From positions 19,863-83,862 of the forward strand of contig NZ_RHNN01000015.1 of assembly GCF_003946245.1 (NCBI RefSeq): DNA of 64,000 nt. Reading direction: 5' to 3'. The stretch is from Levilactobacillus cerevisiae. GTDB lineage: Bacteria; Bacillota; Bacilli; Lactobacillales; Lactobacillaceae. Positions 33,353 to 42,167 of this stretch are shown here, piece by piece. Each line of letters opens with the position of its first letter. Within the stretch, counting starts at the first letter, position 1. A program made the translations under genes and the position numbers. The notes beneath the pieces are model-generated. The model worked only from the letters and a program-made list of their open reading frames with translations. It was not told where the DNA came from and did not search any database.

Positions 33353-33500
33353 TATAATAGTTATTGTGAGTACATTATTGTGATGGCCTGATGAGGTTCA
33401 GTGTGCCGGAAGCACGACCACGGTTTTGCCCCCATCAAGTGACTGGCGTGACTATTTAGACTGGTAGCCTAGATAATTTAAGAAATGAGGGAATTAGCGC
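33353..33500 (+). promoter_or_regulatory. rnc promoter (-10) and structured leader
   Basis: TATAAT at 33353-33358 gives a leader of about 135 bases before the GTG of rnc. In it TGATGAGG (33389) can pair with CCCCATCA (33430), enclosing a GTGC-CGGAA-GCAC hairpin. A second TGATGG copy at 33381 could compete for the same partner. By analogy with E. coli rnc, whose leader is cut by RNase III itself, this could be an autoregulatory site, but that is inference. Confidence 0.45.
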
Positions 33501-34196
33501 GTGATTGCAGGATTAAATCAAGAATTGGCTGATAATTTTGATATTCATTTTAAAGATCAATCGTTACTGGACGAAGCATTTACCCAGGCCTCGTACGTCA
33601 ACGAACATCCCAACCAGGGATTGAAATTTTACGAACGGATTGAATTTTTAGGTGACGCGGTGATGCAGTTGGTTGTCTCGAACTACATTTTCCGGCGTTA
33701 CCCCAAGATGCCGCAAGGGCGGTTAACCCGGCTGCGGGCAGCGATGGTCAATGAACAAAGTTTTGCTAGTTTTGCCCGTGAATGTCACTTTGACCAGTAC
33801 ATTCGTTTGGGTAAGGGTGAGGAAAAGGCGCAGGCACGGCAACGGGACTCCCTGTTGTGTGACATTTTTGAGTCCTTTATCGGGGCACTGTATATGGACC
33901 AAGGTTTGGATAAGGTTGTGCCGTTCGTTACTACGGTGGTCTTCCCTAAGCTAGACGAGGGGCGCTTTGACGAGTTCTTCGATCACAAGACGGAGCTTCA
34001 AGAACTGGTTCAGCAAAATGGACCGGTGAATATTGACTACCGGCTACTGGATGAAGAGGGACCGGATAATGATCGGGCCTTCAAAGTCGCCGTTTACGTC
34101 AACGATAAGTTACTGGGCGAGGGCAACGGCCACTCGAAGAAGCATGCGGAACAAAATGCGGCGCGTCATGCGCTGGAGAATCTGAAAGTAGAGTAA
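33501..34196 (+). CDS. rnc: Ribonuclease III
   Basis: Cuts double-stranded RNA in rRNA and mRNA maturation, and would also act on the CRISPR-independent hairpin RNAs noted here. 231 residues: the endonuclease domain with the signature ERIEFLGDAVMQLVV (about residues 42-56) and DIFESFIGALY, then a C-terminal double-stranded RNA-binding domain ending GNGHSKKHAEQNAARHALE. The GTG start follows GAGGG. rnc-smc-ftsY is a conserved Firmicutes cluster. Confidence 0.96.
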   Translation: MIAGLNQELADNFDIHFKDQSLLDEAFTQASYVNEHPNQGLKFYERIEFLGDAVMQLVVSNYIFRRYPKMPQGRLTRLRAAMVNEQSFASFARECHFDQYIRLGKGEEKAQARQRDSLLCDIFESFIGALYMDQGLDKVVPFVTTVVFPKLDEGRFDEFFDHKTELQELVQQNGPVNIDYRLLDEEGPDNDRAFKVAVYVNDKLLGEGNGHSKKHAEQNAARHALENLKVE

Positions 34197-34208
34197 GGAT
34201 GACTAACG

Positions 34209-37200
34209 ATGCGGTTAAAGACATTAGAGATTAGTGGGTTCAAATCCTTTGCGGATAAAACCCGAATTGACTTTTTGCCGGGAATGACTGGCATCGTCGG
34301 CCCTAATGGGAGCGGTAAGAGTAACATTTCTGAAGCCGTCCGGTGGGTCTTGGGGGAGCAATCTGCTAAAAGTTTACGGGGAAGTAAGATGCCCGACGTT
34401 ATTTTTGCGGGCTCAGCTGACCGGCACCCGTTGAATCGGGCGGCCGTGTCCATTACGTTGGACAACAGCGACCATTATTTAAAAAGTGATTACACGGAGC
34501 TCACCATCAGTCGGATCCTCTATCGGTCTGGCGATTCGGATTACCAACTGAACGGGCAGAGCTGTCGGTTGAAGGACATCACGGAACTCTTGATGGACTC
34601 GGGGATGGGACAAGACTCCTTCTCCATCATCTCTCAAGGGCGCGTTGAGGCCATTTTCAACAGCAAGCCGGAGGATCGCCGCAACATCATTGAAGAGGTT
34701 GCTGGCGTTTATAAATACCGGAAGCACAAGGAAAAGGCCCAGCGTGAACTGGACGACACGATGACGTATTTACACCGGGTGGAGGACATCATTGCCGAGC
34801 TTGAAGGCCGCGTACAGCCGCTGGAAGAGCAGAGTAACTTGGCGCAAGACTATTTGGATCAGCAGCAGAAATTTGCGCTGCTGGACCGCACCCAGTTGGT
34901 ACGCCAACTCCATACGGAATCTGCCCAGAAGCAGAGTGCCGATGCCCTGGTAACCGAGAAACAGGACCAAGTCACCACCCATCAAGCGGCGGAGAAGACA
35001 CAGACCGAGACCGTGAATACGCTGAAACAGCGACAGTCAAAGTTGCTAGCCGCCAAGGATGATCTTCAGGCCAAACTGGTTGCGGCGACGCAATTGGTTG
35101 AGCAGAGCCAAGGCCGGGTGAACCTTTCTGGTGAGCAACAAAAGCATCAGAATGAGCAACGGCAACGTTTAGCGGAGCAACTGGCCACCTTGAAACAAGA
35201 ATTGACGACCAATCAGGACGCGTTAAGCAAGGCTGAGGCGTCGGTTCAAGAGTTGACGGGTGCCATGAAAACGGCCAATCAAGAAGCGAAGGAACTGACC
35301 CAGGCCACGGATCCCAAGGTGATTGCGGGACTCCGAAAAGACTTGGAAAATTTCCGAACGACTTATTTTGACCAGAAACAAGATGTGGCTAATTGGCGGA
35401 ATCAGCGTCAATACCTCCAGCAGAATCAAGAACGCCTACAACAACAGGGTCAACGGGTAGCCAAACAGCTGACCGAATTGCAAGAGCACGCAAAAGCGGC
35501 CCAAGTGGCCGTTAGTACGTTAAGCACGCAAGCGACCACCCAGAAGTCGGCGCTCAACGTTGCTGAGCAGTCCTTGGATGCTGAGGCGGGGCAATACCAA
35601 CAGCATCAGAAACAGTACCAAACCCTGCAACACAACTGGCAGGCGGCACTCGAAGTCTACCAACGCGCACAAACCAAAGTCGCCAATCAACAGGCTTCGT
35701 CGGCCGAGTATGGCGGCTTCTATCAGGGTGTGCGGGCAATCCTAAAACAACGGGAACATTTTCGCGGGTTATTAGGCGCAGTGTCTGAGCTTTTACAGGT
35801 TCCAGACCACTACACCAGTGCCGTGGAATACGCCTTGGGTGGGCAACTGCAACAGGTCGTCGTGGATGATGAAACGACGGCGAAAGCGGCGGTTGGCTAC
35901 CTGCGTGAGCACAAGGCTGGCCGGGCCACTTTTCTGCCCCTAAGCACCGTTCGTGGTCGGCAGATCGATCACAGTACGTTGCAGCTACTGCACAGTATGA
36001 CGGGATTCCTGGGTGTCGGGAGCGACCTGATCACAATCGATGAATCAGCCGCGAACATCCTGGCCTACCTCCTGGGGACGACGATTTTTGCCGCCAACCT
36101 GGATACGGCTGTTGCCATCAGTCAACGCATCCATCACCGGTACCGCGTGGTCAGCCTAGCTGGCGACGTGGTGAGTGCCAGTGGGGCGATTACTGGGGGC
36201 CAAACGCGGCAGAGTCACAGCAGTGTTCTGCGGCAACAACAGGAGTTGCAAGAATTACAGAAAAATATTTCACAAATGCAGCAGTCCCTGGCTGAACAAG
36301 AAGCGAAAATCAAGGCCCAGCGCGCGGCACTAACGACGAGTGAACAGCGAAGCCAAGACCTGCAAAGCACCATTAATGAGCTCCAGCCAAAGTGTCGGCA
36401 ATTAGACGACCAACTGGCTGGTGCCCAGACCACTTTGGAACAGGCCAATCGGCAGGTCAAAGCGGCGGAGTTGGAAATTCAACAGGCTCAAGACAGTGAT
36501 GCGGATGATCAGGGCAGTCAGTTGGCCGCCCAGATTACCACCGGTGAACAACAGGTCACAGCCACGGAACAGACCATTGCGAACATGCAAAAGAAAATTT
36601 CCATGGTCACGGCTGAACAATCACAGAAGCAAGCGGCATTGACCGCTAAGCAGACATGGTTGGCGGGCGCTAAAGAACGCCATCAACAGCAACGGGAGGC
36701 CGTTAAAGCGCTCCAGGCGGACATTACGGCGGCCCAAGAACAAATTGCGACGGTGACGACGAATCTGGAACATCTGACGCAACAAGAAACCTTGACGCCA
36801 GCCGATGCCAAGGCCCAATTGACCCAGGCAAAACACGACCGGGAGACAATCGAGAGGGCGTTGGCTCAGGCGAACGACGAGCTGACCACCGTTAACGATG
36901 AGTTGGAAGCCGCCGAGACTGCTAACCAGCGGACCAGTGGGCTCCTCCAGCTGGCCAACGATGACTTGCAAGCCGCTCAGGTGAAGCAAACGCGGTTAGC
37001 GGCCCTAATCGACCAACAACAGAATCAGTTGTCTGAAAAGTACCATTTGAGTTTGGCAGCGGCGGAACAGGACGTCAGTGACTTACCGGCTGATGAATTG
37101 GCCGTTCAGTTGAAACTTTTGAAGCGGGGACTGGATGAGATTGGTTCCGTCAACCTAAACGCCATTGATGAGTACAAAGAGGTCAAGGAACGTTATGACT

Positions 37201-37763
37201 TTTTGACTCAGCAACGTGACGATCTGGTGACGGCCAAGGAACAGCTGACCACCACCATGACCGAACTGGATGGCCAGGTGAAACGCCGGTTTAAGGCCAG
37301 CTTCGATCAAATTGCTGAGAAGTTTACGGCGACGTTTAAGCAGATGTTTGGCGGTGGCAAGGCGGAACTGGTCTTGACGGATCCGGATAATCTGCTGACA
37401 ACTGGGGTTGATATCATGGCCCAGCCACCTGGCAAGAAGTTCCAGAACATGGGACTGCTTTCCGGTGGGGAACGTGCGCTGACAGCAATTACGCTATTAT
37501 TTGCGATTTTACAAGTACAACCCGTGCCATTTTGTATTCTGGATGAGGTGGAGGCAGCGCTCGATCCGGCCAACGTGACCCGATTTGCCCGCTACATTCA
37601 CCAGTTCCAGGATCAGACACAATTTATCGTTATCACCCACCGTAAGGAAACCATGGTGCAAGCCGACATCCTTTACGGGGTAACGATGCAGGACTCCGGC
37701 GTCTCTAAAATGGTCGCCGTAGACCTTGACCAAGAAACCACTCAGGAAGGGAAGCAATCCTAA
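34209..37763 (+). CDS. smc: Chromosome segregation protein SMC
   Basis: Condensin ATPase that loads at parS/ParB and extrudes DNA loops with ScpA and ScpB. 1184 residues: N-terminal Walker A GPNGSGKSNISEAV, a long coiled coil rich in Gln and Ala, a hinge at about residues 500-660 (LLGAVSELLQVP, FLPLSTVRGR), the return coiled coil, and a C-terminal ABC signature LLSGGERALTAI with Walker B FCILDEVEAALDPANV. The stop overlaps the ftsY start by one base. Confidence 0.97.
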   Translation: MRLKTLEISGFKSFADKTRIDFLPGMTGIVGPNGSGKSNISEAVRWVLGEQSAKSLRGSKMPDVIFAGSADRHPLNRAAVSITLDNSDHYLKSDYTELTISRILYRSGDSDYQLNGQSCRLKDITELLMDSGMGQDSFSIISQGRVEAIFNSKPEDRRNIIEEVAGVYKYRKHKEKAQRELDDTMTYLHRVEDIIAELEGRVQPLEEQSNLAQDYLDQQQKFALLDRTQLVRQLHTESAQKQSADALVTEKQDQVTTHQAAEKTQTETVNTLKQRQSKLLAAKDDLQAKLVAATQLVEQSQGRVNLSGEQQKHQNEQRQRLAEQLATLKQELTTNQDALSKAEASVQELTGAMKTANQEAKELTQATDPKVIAGLRKDLENFRTTYFDQKQDVANWRNQRQYLQQNQERLQQQGQRVAKQLTELQEHAKAAQVAVSTLSTQATTQKSALNVAEQSLDAEAGQYQQHQKQYQTLQHNWQAALEVYQRAQTKVANQQASSAEYGGFYQGVRAILKQREHFRGLLGAVSELLQVPDHYTSAVEYALGGQLQQVVVDDETTAKAAVGYLREHKAGRATFLPLSTVRGRQIDHSTLQLLHSMTGFLGVGSDLITIDESAANILAYLLGTTIFAANLDTAVAISQRIHHRYRVVSLAGDVVSASGAITGGQTRQSHSSVLRQQQELQELQKNISQMQQSLAEQEAKIKAQRAALTTSEQRSQDLQSTINELQPKCRQLDDQLAGAQTTLEQANRQVKAAELEIQQAQDSDADDQGSQLAAQITTGEQQVTATEQTIANMQKKISMVTAEQSQKQAALTAKQTWLAGAKERHQQQREAVKALQADITAAQEQIATVTTNLEHLTQQETLTPADAKAQLTQAKHDRETIERALAQANDELTTVNDELEAAETANQRTSGLLQLANDDLQAAQVKQTRLAALIDQQQNQLSEKYHLSLAAAEQDVSDLPADELAVQLKLLKRGLDEIGSVNLNAIDEYKEVKERYDFLTQQRDDLVTAKEQLTTTMTELDGQVKRRFKASFDQIAEKFTATFKQMFGGGKAELVLTDPDNLLTTGVDIMAQPPGKKFQNMGLLSGGERALTAITLLFAILQVQPVPFCILDEVEAALDPANVTRFARYIHQFQDQTQFIVITHRKETMVQADILYGVTMQDSGVSKMVAVDLDQETTQEGKQS

Positions 37764-39319
37764 TGGGATTATTTGATATTTTTCGTCGGCGAGCCAAGCC
37801 AGAACCAAAGAGTGAGGCCCCGGCCAGTAGCGAAGCGGCCGTTGCGTCCTCTGAAGCTGCTGCACCGGTTAGCGCGGCAACGACGCCAGAATCAGTAGCG
37901 TCTGCTGCGCCAGTAGCCAGTGAGGCTACTGAGAGCACGGCAACCAGTGCCGCGGATGATAGCGTTGAAACTGACGCCAGTTCGGCTGCGGAGGTTACCC
38001 CTGCCGCAGAAACGACGGCTGAGCCGGTGACGGATAACTCAGCTGCGCCAGAGTCGACGGAACCCGTAACACCAGTGCCAGCAGAATCAGTGGCCCCTGA
38101 AGAAGCGGTTCCAGCAGATTCTGCTGCCGCCGAGTCGGTGGTCACCAGTGCTGCAGAGAGCGAAGTAGCACAGGCTTCGACCGAGGCTGAACCGGAAGCA
38201 ACTACGGTTGAAGCAGAAGCCTCACAGGCAACTACGCCGGTTGAAACGTCACCAGAACAGGCTGACGGTGCCGAATCCGTGACACCAGCTGCAGAGGTTA
38301 CGAAGGACACCAGTGAGCCAGCTGCTACAACAGCGGCAGATACCACCGAACCAGCACCACAGACCGATGAGCAGCTCTACGACAAAGGGTTAGAGAAGAC
38401 CCGGACGACCTTTGGCCAACGTTTGAACGCTTTGCTGGCTAACTTCCGGCACGTGGATGAAAGTTTCTTTGATGATCTTGAAGAAACCTTGATTGGCGCC
38501 GACGTCGGCTTTGACATGGCCGTGAAACTCAGTGAGGAGTTGCGCGACGAGGTCAAGCTGCAGAACGCCAAGAAGTCGTCGGACGTGCAAGAAGTCGTGG
38601 TTGAAAAGCTGGTTGAAATTTATGATGCGGCCGGCAACAACGAAAGCACGGCCATCAACATGGCACCCACGGGCCCAACGGTGATTCTCTTCGTTGGGGT
38701 CAACGGTGTCGGTAAGACGACGACCATCGGGAAAATGGCCAACCGCTACCACCAGGCAGGTAAGAAAGTTCTGTTGGCAGCGGCTGACACGTTCCGGGCC
38801 GGTGCCACCGAACAACTCAACGTTTGGGCTGAACGGGCCGACGTGGACATTGTGAAGGGCAAACCGCAATCCGATCCGGCAGCCGTGGTGTTTGATGCCG
38901 TCAAGAAGGCCAAGGATGAAGACTATGACATTCTCTTCGTCGACACCGCTGGCCGGCTGCAGAACAAGGTCAACTTGATGAACGAATTGGAAAAGATGAA
39001 GCGGATCATTACCCGTGAAATCCCCGATGCACCACACGAAGTTCTCTTGGTTCTGGATGCCACGACCGGGCAAAATGCCTTGACCCAAGCCAAGCTGTTT
39101 AAGGAATCAACTGCCGTGACGGGCATCGTCTTGACAAAGCTAGACGGAACCGCTCGTGGGGGGATTGTGTTGGCCATCCGCAATGAGCTCCACGTGCCCG
39201 TGAAGTTTATCGGGCTGGGTGAACAAATCTCTGATTTACGACCATTCGATCCAAACGAATTCGTCTACGGTCTGTTTAAGGGCTTGATTGACGTGAAAGC
39301 ATTGGATAAGAAAGCTTAG
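37763..39319 (+). CDS. ftsY: Signal recognition particle receptor FtsY
   Basis: SRP receptor GTPase that docks ribosome-SRP complexes at the membrane. 518 residues. The first 200 are a low-complexity Ala/Glu/Ser/Thr/Val acidic extension, far longer than in B. subtilis FtsY (about 330 residues in all). The NG domain then begins near residue 201, with [15 protein letters not shown] at about 311, [20 protein letters not shown] and [10 protein letters not shown]. The N-terminal [10 protein letters not shown] could form an amphipathic membrane anchor. It overlaps smc by one base. Confidence 0.95.
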   Translation: MGLFDIFRRRAKPEPKSEAPASSEAAVASSEAAAPVSAATTPESVASAAPVASEATESTATSAADDSVETDASSAAEVTPAAETTAEPVTDNSAAPESTEPVTPVPAESVAPEEAVPADSAAAESVVTSAAESEVAQASTEAEPEATTVEAEASQATTPVETSPEQADGAESVTPAAEVTKDTSEPAATTAADTTEPAPQTDEQLYDKGLEKTRTTFGQRLNALLANFRHVDESFFDDLEETLIGADVGFDMAVKLSEELRDEVKLQNAKKSSDVQEVVVEKLVEIYDAAGNNESTAINMAPTGPTVILFVGVNGVGKTTTIGKMANRYHQAGKKVLLAAADTFRAGATEQLNVWAERADVDIVKGKPQSDPAAVVFDAVKKAKDEDYDILFVDTAGRLQNKVNLMNELEKMKRIITREIPDAPHEVLLVLDATTGQNALTQAKLFKESTAVTGIVLTKLDGTARGGIVLAIRNELHVPVKFIGLGEQISDLRPFDPNEFVYGLFKGLIDVKALDKKA

Positions 39320-39323
39320 ACCA

Positions 39324-39364
39324 AAAACGACCCAACCGCGATGCTTGCGGCAGGGTCGTTTTCA
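39324..39364 (+). terminator. Intrinsic terminator after ftsY
   Basis: AAAACGACCC pairs with GGGTCGTTTT around an inner CCGC / GCGG stem. Confidence 0.85.
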
Positions 39365-39395
39365 TTTATAATCTTTGAGATCCTTTGTCAATCAG

Positions 39396-39540
39396 TGCTC
39401 CAAGTGGGGTGTTTGAAGAATGGTGACTTTGAACCGCGTTTCGTGTACTTCAAAGCGAGACCCAAGACCGTTTGGGGGCTTGTACCGTCCTGCCCGCAGC
39501 GTCTTAACTTAAAATTTATGACCGGCAAGCCGGACAACAA
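39396..39540 (-). repeat. Modular intergenic repeat, copy 5 (diverged arm B)
   Basis: It keeps CTTTGAA / TTCAAAG, the GCGAGACCCAAGACCG segment with partner CTTG, and an end resembling GACCGGCAAGCCGG, but is clearly more diverged than copies 3 and 4. It occupies the space between ftsY and ylxM. Confidence 0.6.
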
Positions 39541-39632
39541 ACACCGTTTCGCCCAGAATCAGCGAAAAAAATTGACGAAACCGCTAAAAATCGGTATTCT
39601 GGTAGAGTGTGACACGAACTGGAGGACCAAGC

Positions 39633-39974
39633 ATGGAGATTGAAAAAAATTACCGAATTAATTCCTTATTTGCGTTCTACCAGCCGCTGCTGACCGCAAA
39701 GCAAAACAATTATATGCAGCTATACTATGGCGATGATTATTCTTTGGGCGAAATCGCCGAGGAGTTTAACGTCAGTCGGCAAGCGGTTTACGATAATCTG
39801 CGACGGACGGAAAAGATCCTCGAAGATTATGAGGCCAAGTTGCATCTCTACCAAGAATTCACGGCGCGCAACGAACAGGCTGACGAGATTCAGTCGTACG
39901 TGGCAACCAATTACCCGCACGATGCCAAATTAAACCGGCTAGTGGCGGGACTCGAAAATCTAGAAGAACAATGA
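39633..39974 (+). CDS. ylxM: YlxM-family helix-turn-helix protein
   Basis: 113 residues of the UPF0122/YlxM family, found just before ffh in Firmicutes. The sigma-70 region-4-like helix-turn-helix is visible ([20 protein letters not shown], about residues 36-55). In streptococci YlxM binds SRP components and modulates Ffh, a link known for the family and not shown here. ATG 39633 follows GGAGG by 7 bases. ffh begins 19 bases downstream. Confidence 0.92.
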   Translation: MEIEKNYRINSLFAFYQPLLTAKQNNYMQLYYGDDYSLGEIAEEFNVSRQAVYDNLRRTEKILEDYEAKLHLYQEFTARNEQADEIQSYVATNYPHDAKLNRLVAGLENLEEQ

Positions 39975-39993
39975 AAGTTAGGTGGCAAAACGA

Positions 39994-41451
39994 ATGGCGT
40001 TTGAAGGATTAACTGATCGATTACAAAACGCAATGCGAAAACTCCGGGGTAAGGGGAAAGTCTCCGAAAGTGACCTCCGAGAAACGATGCGGGAAATCCG
40101 TCTGGCCTTGCTTGAGGCCGACGTTAACTTTACCGTGGTCAAGGACTTTGTGAAGAAGGTTCGCGACCGGGCAATGGGGGCTGACGTCCTCGAAGGCTTG
40201 AATCCGGCACAACAAATCGTCAAGATCGTTGATGAAGAGCTGACCAAGACCATGGGGGAAGAAGCCGTTCCCCTGAACAAGTCCGATAAGATTCCAACGA
40301 TCATCATGATGGTTGGGCTACAAGGGGCCGGGAAGACGACCACTGCCGGGAAACTGGCGTTGAAGTTAAAAAATGAAGAAAATGCCCGCCCCTTAATGAT
40401 TGCAGGAGACGTTTACCGGCCAGCCGCCATTGACCAATTGGTTCAAGTGGCTGCCGGCATTGACGTGCCCGTCTTTGAAATGGGAACCGATGTGGATCCC
40501 GTGGAAATTGTTCGCCAAGGGTTAGCCCAAGCGGAAAAGGACCACAACGATTACGTCATCATTGATACGGCTGGTCGTTTACAAATCGATGAACAGCTGA
40601 TGGATGAATTGGCCAACATCAAGGACCTCGCCCACCCGGACGAAATCCTGTTGACGGTCGATGCCATGACTGGGCAAAATGCCGTGGCCACTGCCGAAGG
40701 ATTTAACGGCAAGCTCGACGTGACCGGGGTTGTTTTAACCAAGTTAGACGGCGATACCCGTGGTGGGGCCGCACTGTCGATTCGCGCCGTGACTGGGAAG
40801 CCAATCAAGTTCATTGGGCAAGGCGAAAAGATGACCGACTTGGACGTCTTCCATCCAGATCGAATGGCGTCACGGATTTTGGGCATGGGCGACATGCTCT
40901 CCCTGATCGAAAAGACCCAGAAGGAATACGACGAGAAGCAAGCTCAAGAGTTGACCGAAAAGATCCAGGAGAATTCGTTTGACTTCAACGACTTCCTCGA
41001 CCAGATCGAGCAGATTCAAAAGATGGGGCCGATGGATGAATTGATGAAAATGATTCCGGGGATGGCCAACAATCCGGCGATGAAGAACGCGCAGGTGGAT
41101 CCCAAGGATATGAATCACCTGAAGGCCGTCGTATACTCCATGACGCCTCAGGAACGGACCAACCCGGATGTTTTGAACCCTTCACGGCGACGACGCATCG
41201 CTGCTGGTGCTGGGCGGCCAATTCATGAAGTGAACCGCATGATCAAGCAGTTCAACCAAATGAAGAAAATGATGAACCAAGTGTCGAAGGGAAACATGTC
41301 CGGCATGGAACAACTCATGGGCAACTCAGGAATGGGTGGCGGCATGGGCGGTGGTGTCAGTGGCCGGATGCAAAAGATGGCCATGAACCGAATGACCCGC
41401 CAGATGAAGAAGAATAAGAAGAAACGATTGAAGCGGAAGAAGCGCAAGTAA
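39994..41451 (+). CDS. ffh: Signal recognition particle protein Ffh
   Basis: GTPase that binds SRP RNA and signal peptides. ATG 39994 (485 residues, MAFEGLTDRLQ) is preferred over GTG 39982 because AGGTGG lies 8 bases upstream and the N-terminus then matches the family. The NG domain has GLQGAGKTTTAGKLA, DVYRPAAIDQL, DTAGRLQIDEQ and TKLDGDTRGG. The Met-rich M domain ends in a Gly/Met stretch (GMGGGMGGG) and a Lys/Arg tail. Confidence 0.96.
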   Translation: MAFEGLTDRLQNAMRKLRGKGKVSESDLRETMREIRLALLEADVNFTVVKDFVKKVRDRAMGADVLEGLNPAQQIVKIVDEELTKTMGEEAVPLNKSDKIPTIIMMVGLQGAGKTTTAGKLALKLKNEENARPLMIAGDVYRPAAIDQLVQVAAGIDVPVFEMGTDVDPVEIVRQGLAQAEKDHNDYVIIDTAGRLQIDEQLMDELANIKDLAHPDEILLTVDAMTGQNAVATAEGFNGKLDVTGVVLTKLDGDTRGGAALSIRAVTGKPIKFIGQGEKMTDLDVFHPDRMASRILGMGDMLSLIEKTQKEYDEKQAQELTEKIQENSFDFNDFLDQIEQIQKMGPMDELMKMIPGMANNPAMKNAQVDPKDMNHLKAVVYSMTPQERTNPDVLNPSRRRRIAAGAGRPIHEVNRMIKQFNQMKKMMNQVSKGNMSGMEQLMGNSGMGGGMGGGVSGRMQKMAMNRMTRQMKKNKKKRLKRKKRK

Positions 41452-41462
41452 GCGGAGAGTGA

Positions 41463-41600
41463 GACAAAAGGCGGTTAGCTGGTGAGCATTAAGGCTGATA
41501 GCCGGATAATCCTGGGCTTGGATTATTTGGCTATCAGTTTTAAGCGGAGCCGGCTGCCTTTTGGCGCACGTTTCGACAATATAGCTTTGGAGATACAATG
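41463..41600 (+). repeat. Modular intergenic repeat, copy 6 (C arm)
   Basis: This matches 17935-18060 in reverse complement over about 120 bases. It centres on a long hairpin CTGATAGCC-GATAATCC / GGATTAT-GGCTATCAG. Copy 2 has ATAACC / GGTTAT at the same stem position, a compensatory change. A further short hairpin GTCTGGG / CCCAGAC follows at 41604-41624. Confidence 0.7.
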
Positions 41601-41633
41601 CGAGTCTGGGTTTTTGTCCCAGACGGTTTAACT

Positions 41634-41673
41634 GGGGGCCCTCGGAATGGTTAACATTCGGGGAGCCCTTTTT
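41634..41673 (+). terminator. Strong intrinsic terminator downstream of ffh and repeat copy 6
   Basis: GGGGCCCTCGGAATG pairs with CATTCGGGGAGCCC and runs into five T residues. It lies 180 bases after ffh; between it and the riboswitch promoter (41674-41908) I see no gene. Confidence 0.85.
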
Positions 41674-41908
41674 CTGATTCCGCGATGCCGCGTCAAAAAG
41701 GTCGAGGCTAAATGCAAGTGAATGTGTGCGCTCCATGGTAAGTCCTAATTTGTAGACGAATAAGCGGCATAGGCGACCATCTCCTGCGGCTAACGAGACC
41801 AGTCCAGGCAATTTGGCAGTCACCGTGAAATGTCTAGCAGGTCCATGCTAGTCAGAAAATATTCAAGGAATCTTCACTAATGCTGTTAACTTTTTAGTAC
41901 CTTTTGGG

Positions 41909-42116
41909 TAGACGGCGAGCAAACATTCCGGTATACTATCCCTAAAGCAACCATAAGGGAGTAACTAGCAGAACGTTTCTGCGACAATACCCGTCAGCAA
42001 GATTTCTTTGGCAACGTCGACCGACTAGTGGCCAATCCGGGATTGTCTTAAATAGTGAGACTTATGTGTGTTCACAAATTTATTTTGTGTGCACGCGTAA
42101 GTCTCTTTTTTTACCC
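41909..42116 (+). promoter_or_regulatory. yybP-ykoY manganese riboswitch with promoter and terminator
   Basis: The promoter is TAGACG-N17-TATACT (41909-41937). The aptamer runs from CATAAGGGAGTAACTAG (41952) to TAGTGAGACTTATG (42066). P1 is CATAAG / CTTATG, P2 is ACTA / TAGT, then GACAATACCC / GGGATTGTC, with the loop segments GGGAGTA and CCGTCAGCA that mark the class. The 3' strand GAGACTTA also forms the terminator stem with TAAGTCTC plus seven T residues, so P1 and the terminator exclude each other. The known class senses Mn2+ and turns genes on. It controls the ATPase that follows. Confidence 0.85.
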
Positions 42117-42167
42117 CTTGGAACGGGAAAAGATGGCTTGCGAGCACACCTCAGGAGGAACCCATTA

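Noticed and set aside
33361..33450. Possible SRP (4.5S/scRNA) RNA because of a CCGGAAGCA-like loop
   Set aside because: The conserved SRP apical loop and its symmetrical internal loop are absent; the region reads better as an rnc leader.
37705..38346. 213-codon open frame on the minus strand opposite ftsY
   Set aside because: It mirrors the repetitive Ala/Ser/Glu codons of the FtsY extension, yields a low-complexity Ser/Ala/Val protein and has no sensible ribosome binding site.
42066..42167. Upstream ATG that would extend the P-type ATPase by 34 residues
   Set aside because: Lies inside the riboswitch terminator; AGGAGG and the family N-terminus support 42168.
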